NCBI RefSeq assembly: GCF_036174265.1
Contig: NZ_CP108055.1
Location: 4,092,001 to 4,156,000 of the forward strand
Origin: Streptomyces sp. NBC_00285
GTDB taxonomy: Bacteria > Actinomycetota > Actinomycetes > Streptomycetales > Streptomycetaceae
DNA length: 64,000 bases
Direction of reading: 5' to 3'
Part shown: positions 38,796 to 46,972 of the stretch, in pieces
How the letters are laid out: the number at the start of each line of letters is the position of its first letter
How positions within the stretch are numbered: position 1 is the stretch's first letter
Notes under the pieces: model-generated
What the model was told of the DNA's origin: nothing
The model's database searches: none
Seen by the model: the letters and a program-made list of their open reading frames with translations, nothing else
Program-made: the position numbers and the translations under genes

Positions 38796-39407
38796 ATGCG
38801 TATCGTGATCAGTGAGTTCATCAGTCTGGATGGTGTCGTGCAGGCCCCGGGTGGGCCGGAGGAGGACACCGACGGTGGGTTCGCGCACGGCGGCTGGTCG
38901 CATCCGTACTTCGACGAGGAGGTGCTCGGTTCCGCGTTCATGGAGGGGATGGAGCGGGCCGAGGCGCTGCTGTACGGGCGGCGGACCTATCTGACGATGG
39001 CCGGGGCGTGGCCGGAGCGGGCCGGGGATCCGTTCGCCGACCGGCTGAACTCCCTGAAGAAGTACGTGGTCACGGACACCCTCGGTGATGACGAGCTGAC
39101 GTGGAACAACACCGAGCGGATCCCGGGCGGCGAGGCCGTCGCGCGGATCCGTGAGCTGCGGGCCCGCGAGGGCGGCGAGCTGGCGATGATGGGCAGCCCG
39201 ACCCTGGTCCGCACCCTCATCAGTGAGGGGCTGGTCGACGAGCTCCAGCTCATCGTGATGCCGGTGATCCTCGGCGGCGGCAAGTCGATCTTCCCGGAGG
39301 ACGGCGGGAAGCGGCCCTTCGAGCTCGTGTCCACGGTCGCCGGGAAGACGGGCGTGCAGCTGTGCGTGTACCGGCCCGCACCCGACGCCGGCCAGGCGCA
39401 GGGGTAG
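38796..39407 (+). CDS. Dihydrofolate reductase family protein (RibD C-terminal type)
   Basis: A 203-residue protein of the RibD C-terminal/DHFR fold. It starts MRIVISEFISLDGVVQAPGG, has LLYGRRTYLTMAG and a KYVVTDTL strand, the loop EGGELAMMGSPTLVRTLISEGLVDELQLIVMPVILGGGKSIF typical of the family, and ends with a short beta hairpin. These stand-alone proteins bind NADPH and probably reduce a pterin, flavin or similar ring compound; true folate or riboflavin roles are not implied. ATG 38796 is preferred over GTG 38787 because GGAG lies 8 nt upstream. It appears monocistronic. Confidence 0.85.
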   Translation: MRIVISEFISLDGVVQAPGGPEEDTDGGFAHGGWSHPYFDEEVLGSAFMEGMERAEALLYGRRTYLTMAGAWPERAGDPFADRLNSLKKYVVTDTLGDDELTWNNTERIPGGEAVARIRELRAREGGELAMMGSPTLVRTLISEGLVDELQLIVMPVILGGGKSIFPEDGGKRPFELVSTVAGKTGVQLCVYRPAPDAGQAQG

Positions 39408-39484
39408 CCGCGGTGGGCGCGGCCGTCCTACGCTCAGTCCATCGATATCTCTGACTGAGTCAAGTATCCGGGGGTCGACCGATC

Positions 39485-40423
39485 ATGACCGTCCAGGACA
39501 TCCGCGCCTTCAACCGCTTCTACACGAACGTGATCGGCGCCCTCGACTACAGCCGCCACCTCTACGCCCCCTTCACCCTCACCGAGTCCCGCGTCCTGTA
39601 CGAACTCGCGCACTCGGCCCGCACCGACGCGGCCGATCTGCGGACCGAACTCTCCCTGGACGCCGGGTACTTGAGCCGGATCCTGAACAAGTTCGAGCAG
39701 GACGGGCTGATCGAGCGCGCGGCCTCACGACAGGATCCGCGCCGACGCCATGTCACGCTCACCGCACGCGGCCGGGAGACCGCCGCGCTGCTCGCGGAGC
39801 GCGCGGACGAATCCGTGGGCGCGCTCCTCGCGACCGTGCCGCCGGTCGAACGGCCCCGGCTCGCCGAGGCGATGCACACCGTCCGCGCCCTGCTCTCCGA
39901 CGGCCGCCCGCCGCGCCGCGAGGACGTCTTCCTGCGCGAGCCGGGCCCCGGCGACCTCGGGTGGATGGTGGCCCGCAACGCGGCCCTGTACTCCGCCGAG
40001 TACGGCTTCAACGCCGACTACGAGGGCCTGGTCGCGAGGATCGTCGCCGACTTCGCGCAGGACCACGATCCGCATCTGGAGCGGGTCTGGATCGCCGAGC
40101 TGGACGGGCGCCCGGTGGGGTGCGTGATGTGCGTACGGGACGACGCGCCCGGCACGGCCCGGCTGCGGCTGCTCCTCGTCGAGCCGGCCGCGCGCGGACT
40201 CGGCATCGGGGACCGGCTGGTGGCGGCCGTCGTCGGCTTCGCGCGCCACGCCGGCTACCGCGACCTGGTGCTGTGGACCAACGACGTCCTCGCCGCCGCC
40301 CGCCGCGTCTACCAGCGCCACGGGTTCGTCCTGGCCGCCGAGAAACCCCACCGCTCCTTCGGCAGGGACCTGAACGGCCAGGACTGGCGGCTGGACCTCA
40401 CCGACTCGGCCGGGCGAGAGTAG
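39485..40423 (+). CDS. MarR regulator fused to GNAT acetyltransferase
   Basis: A 312-residue two-domain protein. Residues about 5-140 form a MarR winged helix (TLTESRVLYELAHS, ELSLDAGYLSRILNKFEQDGLIERAASRQDPRRRHVTLTARG shown by its ends), and residues about 150-305 form a GNAT acetyltransferase with the CoA loop RGLGIGDRLVAAVVGFARHAGYRDLVLWT and a late VYQRHGFVL. Such MarR-GNAT proteins are widespread in actinobacteria and may couple DNA binding with acetyl transfer. ATG 39485 begins the frame and the next gene starts 4 nt after the stop, so the two are cotranscribed. Targets are unknown. Confidence 0.88.
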   Translation: MTVQDIRAFNRFYTNVIGALDYSRHLYAPFTLTESRVLYELAHSARTDAADLRTELSLDAGYLSRILNKFEQDGLIERAASRQDPRRRHVTLTARGRETAALLAERADESVGALLATVPPVERPRLAEAMHTVRALLSDGRPPRREDVFLREPGPGDLGWMVARNAALYSAEYGFNADYEGLVARIVADFAQDHDPHLERVWIAELDGRPVGCVMCVRDDAPGTARLRLLLVEPAARGLGIGDRLVAAVVGFARHAGYRDLVLWTNDVLAAARRVYQRHGFVLAAEKPHRSFGRDLNGQDWRLDLTDSAGRE

Positions 40424-40427
40424 AACC

Positions 40428-41228
40428 ATGAAACTGGCGTTCTCCACCCTCGGTGTCCCCGGCCTCCCCCTCTCGGACGTGCTACGGCTCGCGACCTCGC
40501 ACGGCTATCACGGCGTGGAACTGCGCGCGCATCCGGAGGAGCCGGTGCACCCCGGTATCGGGCTCGCGGAACGGGCCGACGCGGTGGCCGAGTTCAAGGC
40601 GGCGGGAGTCGAGGTCCTCGGTGTCGCCGGGTACGCGCGTGTCGCCGCGCCGGGCGACGACGAGCCCGTGGTCGAGGAGATCCACCGTCTCCTGGACCTG
40701 GCCCGTGACCTCGGTGCCGGTTTCGTCCGGGTCTTCCCCGGCGCCGCCCCCGACCAGTCCCGCGAGGAGGCCGACGCCACGGCCGCCCGGCGGCTCGGCA
40801 CGGCCGCGGAGTACGCGGGCGACCTCGACGTACGGATCCTGCTCGAAACCCATGACTCGCACCGCACGGGTGCCGAGGCGATCCGGGTCCTCGGCCCGGT
40901 CGGCCACCGTCAGGTCGGCTCGCTCTGGGATGTCATGCACACCTGGCTCGGTGGCGAGCAGCCCTCCGAGACCTACGCGGCCCTCGCCCCGCATCTCGGA
41001 TATGTGCAGGTCAAGGACATCGCGTCCGCCGAGGACACCACCCCGGTCGCGCTCGGCGCGGGTGTCCTGCCGCTCGCGGAGTGCGTGGAGGTCCTCTCCC
41101 GGCACAGCTGGGACGGGTGGCTGTGCTGGGAGTACGAGAAGCGCTGGTACGAGAACGCGGCACCCCTGGAGGACCTGCTGAGCGCGGGCCGCGAGCACCT
41201 GGCCCGGCTGCTCAACGACTCGGCGTAG
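40428..41228 (+). CDS. Sugar phosphate isomerase/epimerase (TIM barrel)
   Basis: A 266-residue xylose-isomerase-like TIM-barrel enzyme. Recognisable elements are KLAFSTLGVPGLPL at the N-terminus, GFVRVFPGAAPD, VRILLETHDSHRTG with a metal-ligand Glu-His, LWDVMHTWLGGE, YVQVKDI and the terminal WLCWEYEKRWY with the last ligand Glu. The family includes IolE/IolI-like cyclitol enzymes and ketose epimerases, so the substrate is open. It follows the MarR-GNAT gene after 4 nt and the two form an operon. Its last 17 bases overlap the end of a small gene on the other strand. Confidence 0.85.
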   Translation: MKLAFSTLGVPGLPLSDVLRLATSHGYHGVELRAHPEEPVHPGIGLAERADAVAEFKAAGVEVLGVAGYARVAAPGDDEPVVEEIHRLLDLARDLGAGFVRVFPGAAPDQSREEADATAARRLGTAAEYAGDLDVRILLETHDSHRTGAEAIRVLGPVGHRQVGSLWDVMHTWLGGEQPSETYAALAPHLGYVQVKDIASAEDTTPVALGAGVLPLAECVEVLSRHSWDGWLCWEYEKRWYENAAPLEDLLSAGREHLARLLNDSA

Positions 41229-41469
41229 GCGAGCGGGAGGGGGTCACGCGGATCCGCGCGAGGCCTGCCAGGCGGGACCACCGACGGGACCCCCTGCCGG
41301 ACCGCGGCCGGTGCCGCCACAGCGGCCGTCCGGTCCGGGAGTCGTCGGCGACGACCGGTGCGTCCGGCAGCGCGGACAGGACTCCGGCCTTCGTCTGCCA
41401 GTCGCTGAACACGCCCTGAAAGAGCGGGTGTACGGCCTCGACGGGCAGCGACCTCTTCAGTACGGCCAT
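41212..41469 (-). CDS. Small protein divergent from the MocR regulator, unrecognised
   Basis: An 85-residue frame opening at ATG 41469 behind a strong AGGAGGA site with 8 nt spacing. The N-terminal half (MAVLKRSLPVEAVHPLFQGV, then FSDWQTKAG) looks like real protein, while the C-terminal third is Arg/Ser-rich and has the character of out-of-frame GC-rich sequence, so it may be the remnant of a longer gene broken by a frameshift. MocR regulators usually control the gene transcribed away from them, which would be this one. It overlaps the isomerase gene end by 17 bp. Confidence 0.45.
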   Translation of the reverse strand: MAVLKRSLPVEAVHPLFQGVFSDWQTKAGVLSALPDAPVVADDSRTGRPLWRHRPRSGRGSRRWSRLAGLARIRVTPSRSPTPSR

Positions 41470-41561
41470 GACTACGTCCTCCTGCTCGTGTCTGCTCTCG
41501 TGTCTGCTGAAGCTCACTGTCGACGTTAGGGAGAAACGGCTCGCTGCTACCGTCCAATGGC

Positions 41562-42971
41562 ATGCGGGAATCACAGACCAATCTGGTGGGCGATCTCCTG
41601 ATCGACCTGGGTCGGCCCGGCGACGGCGCCTTGCACGAGCGGGTGAAGCGGGCGCTGCGCTCGGCGATCCGCAGTGGGCGGGTCGAGGTCGGCACCGCCC
41701 TGCCGCCCAGCCGGCAGCTCGCCGCTGACCTCGGCTGTTCCCGCTGGGCGGTGACGGAGGCGTACGGCCAGCTCGTGGCCGAGGGCTATCTGGAGGCCCG
41801 CAGCGGTTCCGCGACCCGGGTGCGCTGGTCCGGCGACCGGGACGGCGACTCCGAGCGGCCCGCGGCCGGCCGGGCTCCCGTGGCCCGTTTCGACCTCGCG
41901 CCGGGTCTGCCGGACCTGCGGGCCTTTCCGCGCCGCAGGTGGGCGGAGGCCGTACGCGCGCAGATGACGACCGTGGCGTTCACGGAGCTCGGCTACCCGC
42001 CGTCCGGCGGCCACCCGCGGCTGCGGCGACTGCTCGCCGAGTACCTGGGCCGTTCCCGTGGCGTCTCGACGACGGCGCAGGACGTGACGGTGTGCATGAG
42101 CGTGACCGACGGGGTGCGGCGCGTCTGCCATGCCCTGCGCGCCCAGGGCATCACCGCCGTGGGCTGTGAGGAGCCGGGCTGGACGCGGCTGCGCCAGGTC
42201 ATCGGTGCCGCCGGTCTGGAGCCGGTGCCGGTCCGTGCGGACGACGGCGGTCTGCGCGTCGACGACCTCGTCGCACACGCCGGTCTGCGGGCCGTACTGG
42301 CGGCTCCGGCGCACCAGTTCCCGCTGGGGACGGTGCTCGTGCCCGAGCGGCGCGCGGCCCTGCTGGACTGGGCCCGCCGGGTGGACGGTGTCGTACTGGA
42401 GGACGACTACGACGCGGAGTTCCGCTACGACCGCCGACCGGTCGCGGCCCTGCAGGCCATGGACCCGTCCCGGGTCGTGCTGCTGAAGTCCCTGAGCAAG
42501 ACCCTGTCCCCGGCGCTCGGCATCGGATGGCTGGTGGCGCCGCCCCGCTGGACCGACGCCCTGCACCGGACCGGCCAGGCGGCGACCCCGCCTCCGGTCC
42601 TCGACCAGCTCGCGTTCGCCGCCCTGCTGGAGTCGGGCGCCTACGACCGTCACCTGCGGGCCTGCCGCCGTCGTTACCGAGACCGGCGCGACGCGCTCGT
42701 GCGGGCCCTCGCCGAGCAGCTGCCCGGCACCCCCGTCTCCGGCATCGCGGCGGGACTCCACCTCATCCTGCGGCTGCCGGCCGACGTGGACACCGCGGCC
42801 GTGGTCAGGGCGGCGGCCGCCCGTTCACTGTCGGTCGCCGACCTCGCCGCCTATCACGCCACCGACGACCACGCCGATCACGGGCTGGTCCTCGGCTACG
42901 GCAACCTCGCCGACAGCATGGTGGAGCAGGCGGTACGCCACCTCCGTACGGCGATCGAGGCGAGCCGTTGA
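41562..42971 (+). CDS. MocR/PdxR family GntR-aminotransferase regulator
   Basis: A 469-residue chimera of a GntR winged helix (about residues 5-85; LPPSRQLAADLGCSRWAVTEAY and LVAEGYLEARSGSATRV) and a class I aminotransferase-like domain (about 110-465). The PLP-binding lysine lies near residue 313 in KSLSKTLSPALG, and the aspartate of LEDDYDAEFRYD is present. MocR proteins sense PLP or amino compounds and regulate an adjacent divergent gene, often for vitamin B6, GABA or transport. ATG 41562 is close to the divergent small gene. The MFS transporter gene starts 92 nt downstream and may also be under its control. Confidence 0.9.
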   Translation: MRESQTNLVGDLLIDLGRPGDGALHERVKRALRSAIRSGRVEVGTALPPSRQLAADLGCSRWAVTEAYGQLVAEGYLEARSGSATRVRWSGDRDGDSERPAAGRAPVARFDLAPGLPDLRAFPRRRWAEAVRAQMTTVAFTELGYPPSGGHPRLRRLLAEYLGRSRGVSTTAQDVTVCMSVTDGVRRVCHALRAQGITAVGCEEPGWTRLRQVIGAAGLEPVPVRADDGGLRVDDLVAHAGLRAVLAAPAHQFPLGTVLVPERRAALLDWARRVDGVVLEDDYDAEFRYDRRPVAALQAMDPSRVVLLKSLSKTLSPALGIGWLVAPPRWTDALHRTGQAATPPPVLDQLAFAALLESGAYDRHLRACRRRYRDRRDALVRALAEQLPGTPVSGIAAGLHLILRLPADVDTAAVVRAAAARSLSVADLAAYHATDDHADHGLVLGYGNLADSMVEQAVRHLRTAIEASR

Positions 42972-43063
42972 CGGGGGTCCCGCGGTAATTCGGTGGCCTG
43001 GGCGGTGGCGGCCGGTTAGCGTCCCGGGGTGCATCAGCCCCTTCCTCCCCCGGTCCTGACCCC

Positions 43064-44299
43064 GTGAGCCTCAGCCGCACGTTCCTGGATGTACGGCCGC
43101 TCCGCTCCTCCCCCGTCTTCCGGCGACTGCTGTTCGGGCGCACGGTGTCCACGCTCGGCGGCTTCATGACCATGGTCACCGTCATGTACCAGGTCTGGGA
43201 CATGACCCACAGCACGATCTGGAGCGGCGCGGTCGCTGTCGCGCAGGCGGTGCCGATGGTCGGGGTCAGCCTGTTCGCGGGCTCCTGGGTCGACCGGGCC
43301 GACCGGCGCCGGGTCTACCTCACGGGCACCGTCGGCTCGGCGGTCTGTTCCCTGCTGCTGACCGTGCAGGGCTTCGCGGGGCGCGCGCCGGTGGTCGTCG
43401 TCCTGCTGCTCGTCGCGGTGCAGACCTCCTTCGCCGCGCTGGGCGCGCCCGCCGCCGGCGTGTTCGTACCGCGGCTACTGCCCAAGGAGCAGGTGGCCGC
43501 CGGTCTCGCGCTCCAGCAGGCCACCGGCCAGGCGATGATGCTGGTCGGCCCGGCCGTCGCCGGGGTCGTGCTCGGCTGGTGGGGCATCGGCGTCTGCTAT
43601 CTCCTCGACACCCTCAGCTTCACCATGTCCTTCTACGGCGCCTACGGGCTGCCCGCACTGCCGCCCGAGGGCGAGAAGTCCCGGCCCGGGGTGCACGGCG
43701 TCCTGGACGGCCTGCGCTTCCTGACCGGTCACCGGGTGGTGCGCGGCGCGCTCATAACGGACCTGGCCGCGACCGTGCTGTCCATGCCGGTGAGCCTGTT
43801 CCCCCTGGTCAACGAGGAACGCTTCGGCGGCGACCCGCGCACGCTCGGCCTGTTCCTGTCCGCGCTCGCCGTGGGCGGGGTCGCCGCGACGGTCTTCTCC
43901 GGGCCGGTCACCCGCCTGGCCCGGCCCGGTCCGGTGATGCTGTGCGCGGCGGCGACCTGGGGCGCGGCCCTGGCCCTGTTCGGCCTGACGACCAGTGCCT
44001 GGGCGGGCCTCGGCATGCTGGCCGTGGCCGGCGCGGCGGACTCCCTGTCCGTCCTCTCCCGCACCACCATCGTCCAGACCCACACCCCCGACGCCCTCCT
44101 CGGCCGCGTCACGGCCGCCGAGACGATCGTCGGCCAGGCGGGCCCCCACCTCGGCAACCTGCGCGGAGGTCTGGTCGCGGGCTGGAGCTCGGGCGTGACG
44201 GCTCTGATCACGGGTGGCCTGATGTGCGTGGCGGCGGTGACCTATGTGGGCGCGAGCACACCGGAGTTGCGGGCGGTTCCGGCCACGGACGAGGCGTGA
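43064..44299 (+). CDS. MFS exporter (EntS/MFS_3-like)
   Basis: A 411-residue membrane protein with about 12 hydrophobic helices. It has the major-facilitator loop 2-3 motif GSWVDRADRRRVYLTG and the paired central motif in the second half. The sequence resembles the EntS/tetracycline-efflux-like MFS_3 group, drug or siderophore exporters. GTG 43064 lacks a clear ribosome site and the transcript might be leaderless or read through from the MocR gene. No biosynthetic genes adjoin to indicate a substrate. It converges on the GNAT gene with 67 nt between, which shows no strong terminator. Confidence 0.85.
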   Translation: MSLSRTFLDVRPLRSSPVFRRLLFGRTVSTLGGFMTMVTVMYQVWDMTHSTIWSGAVAVAQAVPMVGVSLFAGSWVDRADRRRVYLTGTVGSAVCSLLLTVQGFAGRAPVVVVLLLVAVQTSFAALGAPAAGVFVPRLLPKEQVAAGLALQQATGQAMMLVGPAVAGVVLGWWGIGVCYLLDTLSFTMSFYGAYGLPALPPEGEKSRPGVHGVLDGLRFLTGHRVVRGALITDLAATVLSMPVSLFPLVNEERFGGDPRTLGLFLSALAVGGVAATVFSGPVTRLARPGPVMLCAAATWGAALALFGLTTSAWAGLGMLAVAGAADSLSVLSRTTIVQTHTPDALLGRVTAAETIVGQAGPHLGNLRGGLVAGWSSGVTALITGGLMCVAAVTYVGASTPELRAVPATDEA

Positions 44300-44366
44300 T
44301 CGCCGCGCACCCTCGCAGCCGCCCGGAAGGCTGTGCGCCGAGTGCGGGCCTCCTTCGTCAGCCGCC

Positions 44367-44999
44367 TCAGCCCCTCCGCGCCACGAACCCCGCCACCCGC
44401 TCCTCCAGCCGCTTCCGGCACCGCGGCCACTCCTCCGCCGTGATCGAGAAGATCGCCGAGTCCCGCAACCTCCCCTCCTCCCCCGGTGCCCAGGAGCGGG
44501 ACCAGTTGCGCAGGACGCCCTCGAAGCGGGCGCCGACGCTTTCGATGGCCGCGCGGGAGCGGTCGTTGCGGGCGTCCGTCTTCAGGTCGACGCGGGAGAC
44601 GTGCCACTCCTCGAAGGCGTGCCGGAAGAGCAGCAGCTTGGCCTCGGCGTTGATGCCCGTGCCCTGCGCCGGCCCCGCGAGCCAGGTGAAGCCGACCTCC
44701 ACGGCGTCGAGCCGGTCGTCGGCCCGCCAGCAGCGTGGTTCCCAGTAGGAGGTAGCCCCCATCGCTCGCCCCGTCTCGACCGACACCTGCGCGTACGGGG
44801 CGAGGCTCCCGGTCGCCGCCCGCGCGAGCTGTGCGTCGATGTAGGCGCCGACCTCGGCGGCCCTGGGCACCCAGGTGAACTCGTACGTACCGCGGTTCTC
44901 CTCCGCCGCCACGGCCAGGTCCGCCGCATGTGTGTGGTCCAGTGGTTCCAGGCGTACCAACTCGCCTGTCAGTACCGGCCCTTCCAGTTGGAAACCCAC
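44367..44999 (-). CDS. GNAT family N-acetyltransferase (RimJ/RimL type)
   Basis: A 210-residue RimJ/RimL-like acetyltransferase. Characteristic segments are [14 protein letters not shown], the strand [20 protein letters not shown] with the acetyl-CoA loop, [21 protein letters not shown] and [15 protein letters not shown]. The start is GTG 44999, 7 nt after the aroA stop with a GGGAG site inside the aroA end, so it is the distal gene of the aroA transcript. The acetyl acceptor is unknown. Confidence 0.85.
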   Translation of the reverse strand: MGFQLEGPVLTGELVRLEPLDHTHAADLAVAAEENRGTYEFTWVPRAAEVGAYIDAQLARAATGSLAPYAQVSVETGRAMGATSYWEPRCWRADDRLDAVEVGFTWLAGPAQGTGINAEAKLLLFRHAFEEWHVSRVDLKTDARNDRSRAAIESVGARFEGVLRNWSRSWAPGEEGRLRDSAIFSITAEEWPRCRKRLEERVAGFVARRG

Positions 45000-45006
45000 T
45001 GCCCGA

Positions 45007-46281
45007 TCAACTCCCGATGCCCTGTCGCAACTCCGCGAACGCCTCGTGGAAACCGGGGAAAGTCTTCCGTACGCAGCCGGGGTCGTCGAACGAGATTCCC
45101 GGTACCCGCAGGCCGGTGACCGCGAAGGACATGACGATGCGGTGGTCGCCGTAGGACGTCACCCGGGCTCCAGCGGGAGCGGCGTGCGGGTGGATCTCGA
45201 TCCAGTCCGGGCCCGTGGCCACCGTCACGCCCAGCCGCCGCAGGTTCTCCGCGCAGGCCTCCAGGCGGTCGCACTCCTTGACCCGGGTGTTCGCGACGTC
45301 CTCGATGCGGACAGGGGCGGACGCGAAGGGCGCGATCGCCGCCAGGGTCGGCATGGTGTCCGAGATGTCCCGCATGTTGACGGTCAGGCCACGCAGTTCG
45401 CCCGTGCCCCGGACCGTGGTGGCGTCGGCGCCGACGGACACCTCCGCGCCCATCCGCCGCAGCACGTCCACGAAGCCGAGGTCGCCCTGGAGCGCGCCCG
45501 TGCCCAGGCCGGGGACCGTCACCTCGGCGCCCGGCGTGATCGCCGCCGCCGCGAAGAAGTAGCTCGCCGTGGACGCGTCCGGCTCGATCGCGTAGGTCGT
45601 GGCGCGGTAGCCGCCCGGCGGGACCACGAAGACGTCGCCGTCCCTCACGACCTCCACCCCGAACTCGCGCATCATCGCGATGGTGATCTCGACGTACGGC
45701 GCCGACACCAGGTCCGTGACGCGGATCCGCAGGCCCCGGCGGGTCAGGGGGCCCAGCAGCAGGAGCGCGGTGAGGTACTGGGAGGACTGGCCCGCGTCCA
45801 GGACCACGTCTCCGCCCTCGACGCCCGCCGCCCGCACGGTCAGCGGATGGTGGCCCTCCGCCTCTTCGTGCCGCAGGTCCACGCCCAGGTCGCGCAGCGC
45901 ACGCGACAAGGGCAGCAGAGGACGCCTGCGCATCTGCGGCGACGCGTCGAAGCGGTACATGCCGTGGCCCGCGGCCACCAGGGTGGGCAGGAAGCGGGCC
46001 GTCGTCGCGCCGTCACGGCAGTACACGTCCGCGTCGGTGACCGCCGGTCCCTCGGGGCGGCCGTCCACCTGCCAGGCGTCCGGAGCACGGCCGACCCGAT
46101 AGCCGAGCCGTACCAGGCCCTCGGCGAAGCCCTCCGAGTCGTCCGAACGGAGCGGGCGCACAAGGGTGGTGACCCCGTCGGCCGCGGCGGCCAGGAAGAG
46201 GGCGCGGGCGGTGATGGACTTCGAACCGGGCAGGGAGAGGGACTGCGGGGCGGGCGCGTGGGCTGCGGGCATACCCGTCAT
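45007..46281 (-). CDS. aroA: 3-phosphoshikimate 1-carboxyvinyltransferase (EPSP synthase)
   Basis: A 424-residue shikimate-pathway enzyme that joins phosphoenolpyruvate and shikimate 3-phosphate. The N-terminal [20 protein letters not shown] substrate loop, the [14 protein letters not shown] block, [13 protein letters not shown], the catalytic [10 protein letters not shown] and [18 protein letters not shown], and the late CDRLEA segment are all present. ATG 46281 begins the protein nine bases before another ATG (46272); GGGGCG precedes the first. A far longer reading to 47088 would run through a divergent promoter and is not supported. A GNAT gene follows after 7 nt. Confidence 0.93.
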   Translation of the reverse strand: MTGMPAAHAPAPQSLSLPGSKSITARALFLAAAADGVTTLVRPLRSDDSEGFAEGLVRLGYRVGRAPDAWQVDGRPEGPAVTDADVYCRDGATTARFLPTLVAAGHGMYRFDASPQMRRRPLLPLSRALRDLGVDLRHEEAEGHHPLTVRAAGVEGGDVVLDAGQSSQYLTALLLLGPLTRRGLRIRVTDLVSAPYVEITIAMMREFGVEVVRDGDVFVVPPGGYRATTYAIEPDASTASYFFAAAAITPGAEVTVPGLGTGALQGDLGFVDVLRRMGAEVSVGADATTVRGTGELRGLTVNMRDISDTMPTLAAIAPFASAPVRIEDVANTRVKECDRLEACAENLRRLGVTVATGPDWIEIHPHAAPAGARVTSYGDHRIVMSFAVTGLRVPGISFDDPGCVRKTFPGFHEAFAELRQGIGS

Positions 46282-46340
46282 GATCGCCCCACGGCGGCCT
46301 CCGGTGCGCGCACGTCCAGGGGATGGACCCCGCCCGGTGG

Positions 46341-46583
46341 TCAGCGTGGGCGGCGCTTCCAGCGGTCGTCCGGCAGGGGCGCCCTGCGGTTCGTCTGCTC
46401 CTGGATCTCGTAGTACGAGTCCGCCGCCGTGCCGTGCCACACCTCGTCGTGTGCCGCAAGCGCCCCGCGCAGGCCCGCGCCCGCCGTTCCGCGGCGACGG
46501 ACATGCCGGGCGAGCAGGGTGAAGAGGGCCAGGGTGACGGCGAGTCCGGCGAGGACGGCCAGGAACGGCAGCGACTGGCTCAT
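46341..46583 (-). CDS. Small membrane protein, conserved in Streptomyces (hypothetical)
   Basis: An 80-residue protein with a single N-terminal membrane helix (SLPFLAVLAGLAVTLALFTLLA) followed by a basic stretch RHVRRRG and a hydrophilic tail containing LAAHDEVWHGTAADSYYEIQ, a pattern I have seen in short actinobacterial proteins of unknown function. The start was set at ATG 46583, which puts the helix at the N-terminus; longer upstream reading adds only Arg/Gly/Pro-rich sequence. It lies 59 nt before aroA and may share its transcript. Confidence 0.65.
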   Translation of the reverse strand: MSQSLPFLAVLAGLAVTLALFTLLARHVRRRGTAGAGLRGALAAHDEVWHGTAADSYYEIQEQTNRRAPLPDDRWKRRPR

Positions 46584-46809
46584 CCAACGACCGTACGCCG
46601 GGGGCGCGGACAGTCCAAGATGTCGGCTCATCCGTCCCGTCGGCCCCGGCCGCACCAACTTCGGGAAATCGGGCCCGAGCCGGGAACCCCGCCCCGTCCC
46701 CGCTCGTCCAATGCGCAAGCTGCCGGAGAGTCACCGTAGTGCGGCGTCGGCCTCGCTGCTGGCTGCGATCGCTGACCAAACCCTCTCCTCCGTACTGCGG
46801 CCGGCAGCA

Positions 46810-46852
46810 CACGCCGCCATCGGCGCGCCCCCCTCCACAGCGCCGATGGCGG
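46810..46852. terminator. Perfect 15-bp hairpin in a divergent intergenic region
   Basis: CGCCGCCATCGGCGC (46810-46824) pairs exactly with GCGCCGATGGCGGCG (46838-46852) over a 13-nt loop. No T tract follows. A terminator between divergent genes is unexpected; it may belong to a leader or short RNA. The surrounding gap (46584-46972) shows no other gene. Confidence 0.4.
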
Positions 46853-46903
46853 CGTCCCATGCGCCCTGTGGGTGCCGCGTTACTGTGCACTTCCTTGACT
46901 GGC

Positions 46904-46942
46904 GGAAACTTCCCGGTTATTGGTGACTTCTCGGAAGTTTCC
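46904..46942 (+). promoter_or_regulatory. Inverted repeat before the GH3 gene
   Basis: GGAAACTTCC (46904-46913) and GGAAGTTTCC (46933-46942) form perfect 10-bp arms with a 19-nt spacer, 30 nt before the GH3 start. Spacing of about three turns suggests a regulator site for glycoside use; the protein is not known. Confidence 0.5.
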
Positions 46943-46972
46943 TTCAGCGGATCACCTCCGGAAGGAGCACAC

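Noticed and set aside
46904..46942. Xylanase-regulator type GAAANTTTC box
   Set aside because: The sequence GGAAACTTCC only partly fits GAAANTTTC and the downstream enzyme is hexosaminidase-like, so I do not name the regulator.
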